Shown in pieces: positions 21,564-21,577 of a DNA stretch of 21,577 nt. The stretch's first letter is position 1, and each line of letters begins with the position of its first letter. The notes below the pieces were generated by a model. That model saw nothing but the letters and a program-made list of their open reading frames with translations, made no database searches and had not been told where the DNA came from. Location of the stretch: the NCBI GenBank assembly GCA_034437315.1, contig DAOTUC010000205.1:1-21577 (forward strand). The letters run 5' to 3'. This DNA comes from DSAR01 sp034437315 (GTDB lineage Bacteria; Chloroflexota; Anaerolineae; B4-G1). A program made the translations under genes and the position numbers.

Positions 21564-21567
21564 GGAG
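21562..21567 (+). promoter_or_regulatory. Ribosome-binding site for a gene beyond the window
   Basis: AAGGAG overlaps the stop codon of the ammonia-lyase gene and is followed by ten bases without a start codon before the window ends. It suggests that the operon continues. Confidence 0.5.
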
Positions 21568-21577
21568 TGATCTCGCC

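Overview
The window looks like a catabolic accessory locus from a GC-rich, probably anaerobic bacterium. The mix of several non-pyrrolysine MttB-type methyltransferases, a twin-arginine lipoprotein binding protein, a fused peptide-type ABC ATPase and a methylaspartate ammonia-lyase would fit Chloroflexota (Anaerolineae-like). That assignment is inferred from gene content only; there is no rRNA or other taxonomic marker here.

Layout. On the minus strand at the left lie a PLP-dependent sulfhydrylase/gamma-lyase (cut by the window edge) and, upstream of it, an MttB-family methyltransferase (mttB-like 1). This pair diverges from a GntR/FCD regulator at about 2.25-2.42 kb. Both divergent promoters are close to the sigma-70 consensus, and each has a GTAT-N5/6-ATAC inverted repeat over its -10 box. 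Next comes a probable plus-strand operon: an IclR regulator (consensus promoter followed at once by a perfect 15-bp palindrome), a corrinoid protein, three more MttB-family genes in a row, and an Asp/Glu-racemase-like protein (3.1-9.9 kb). A second GntR/FCD regulator, paralogous to the first, has its own promoter (about 9.97 kb).

A 395-bp stretch with a duplicated ~70-bp sequence leads into an ABC importer operon (11.15-18.85 kb): a family-5 substrate-binding lipoprotein, an OppB-type permease with a ~385-residue insertion in its first extracytoplasmic loop, an OppC-type permease, a DppD-DppF fused ATPase, and a CBS-CBS-ACT protein whose start directly abuts the ATPase stop. A strong intrinsic terminator follows, then a 121-bp inverted-repeat element. 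A last operon holds a zinc alcohol dehydrogenase and a methylaspartate ammonia-lyase-like enzyme, and a ribosome-binding site at the right edge points to a further gene beyond the window.

How it may work together (inference). The importer would bring in an N-methylated, amino-acid-like or opine-like compound. One of four MttB paralogues would pass a methyl group to the single corrinoid protein. The racemase-like protein, gamma-lyase, dehydrogenase and ammonia-lyase could then process the demethylated product. The corrinoid:tetrahydrofolate methyltransferase and the corrinoid reductive activator needed for such a pathway are not in this window. No MttB reading frame is interrupted by an internal amber codon, so none needs pyrrolysine. 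The most distinctive observations are the permease insertion, the 4:1 ratio of MttB-like to corrinoid proteins, and the compact palindromic control regions.
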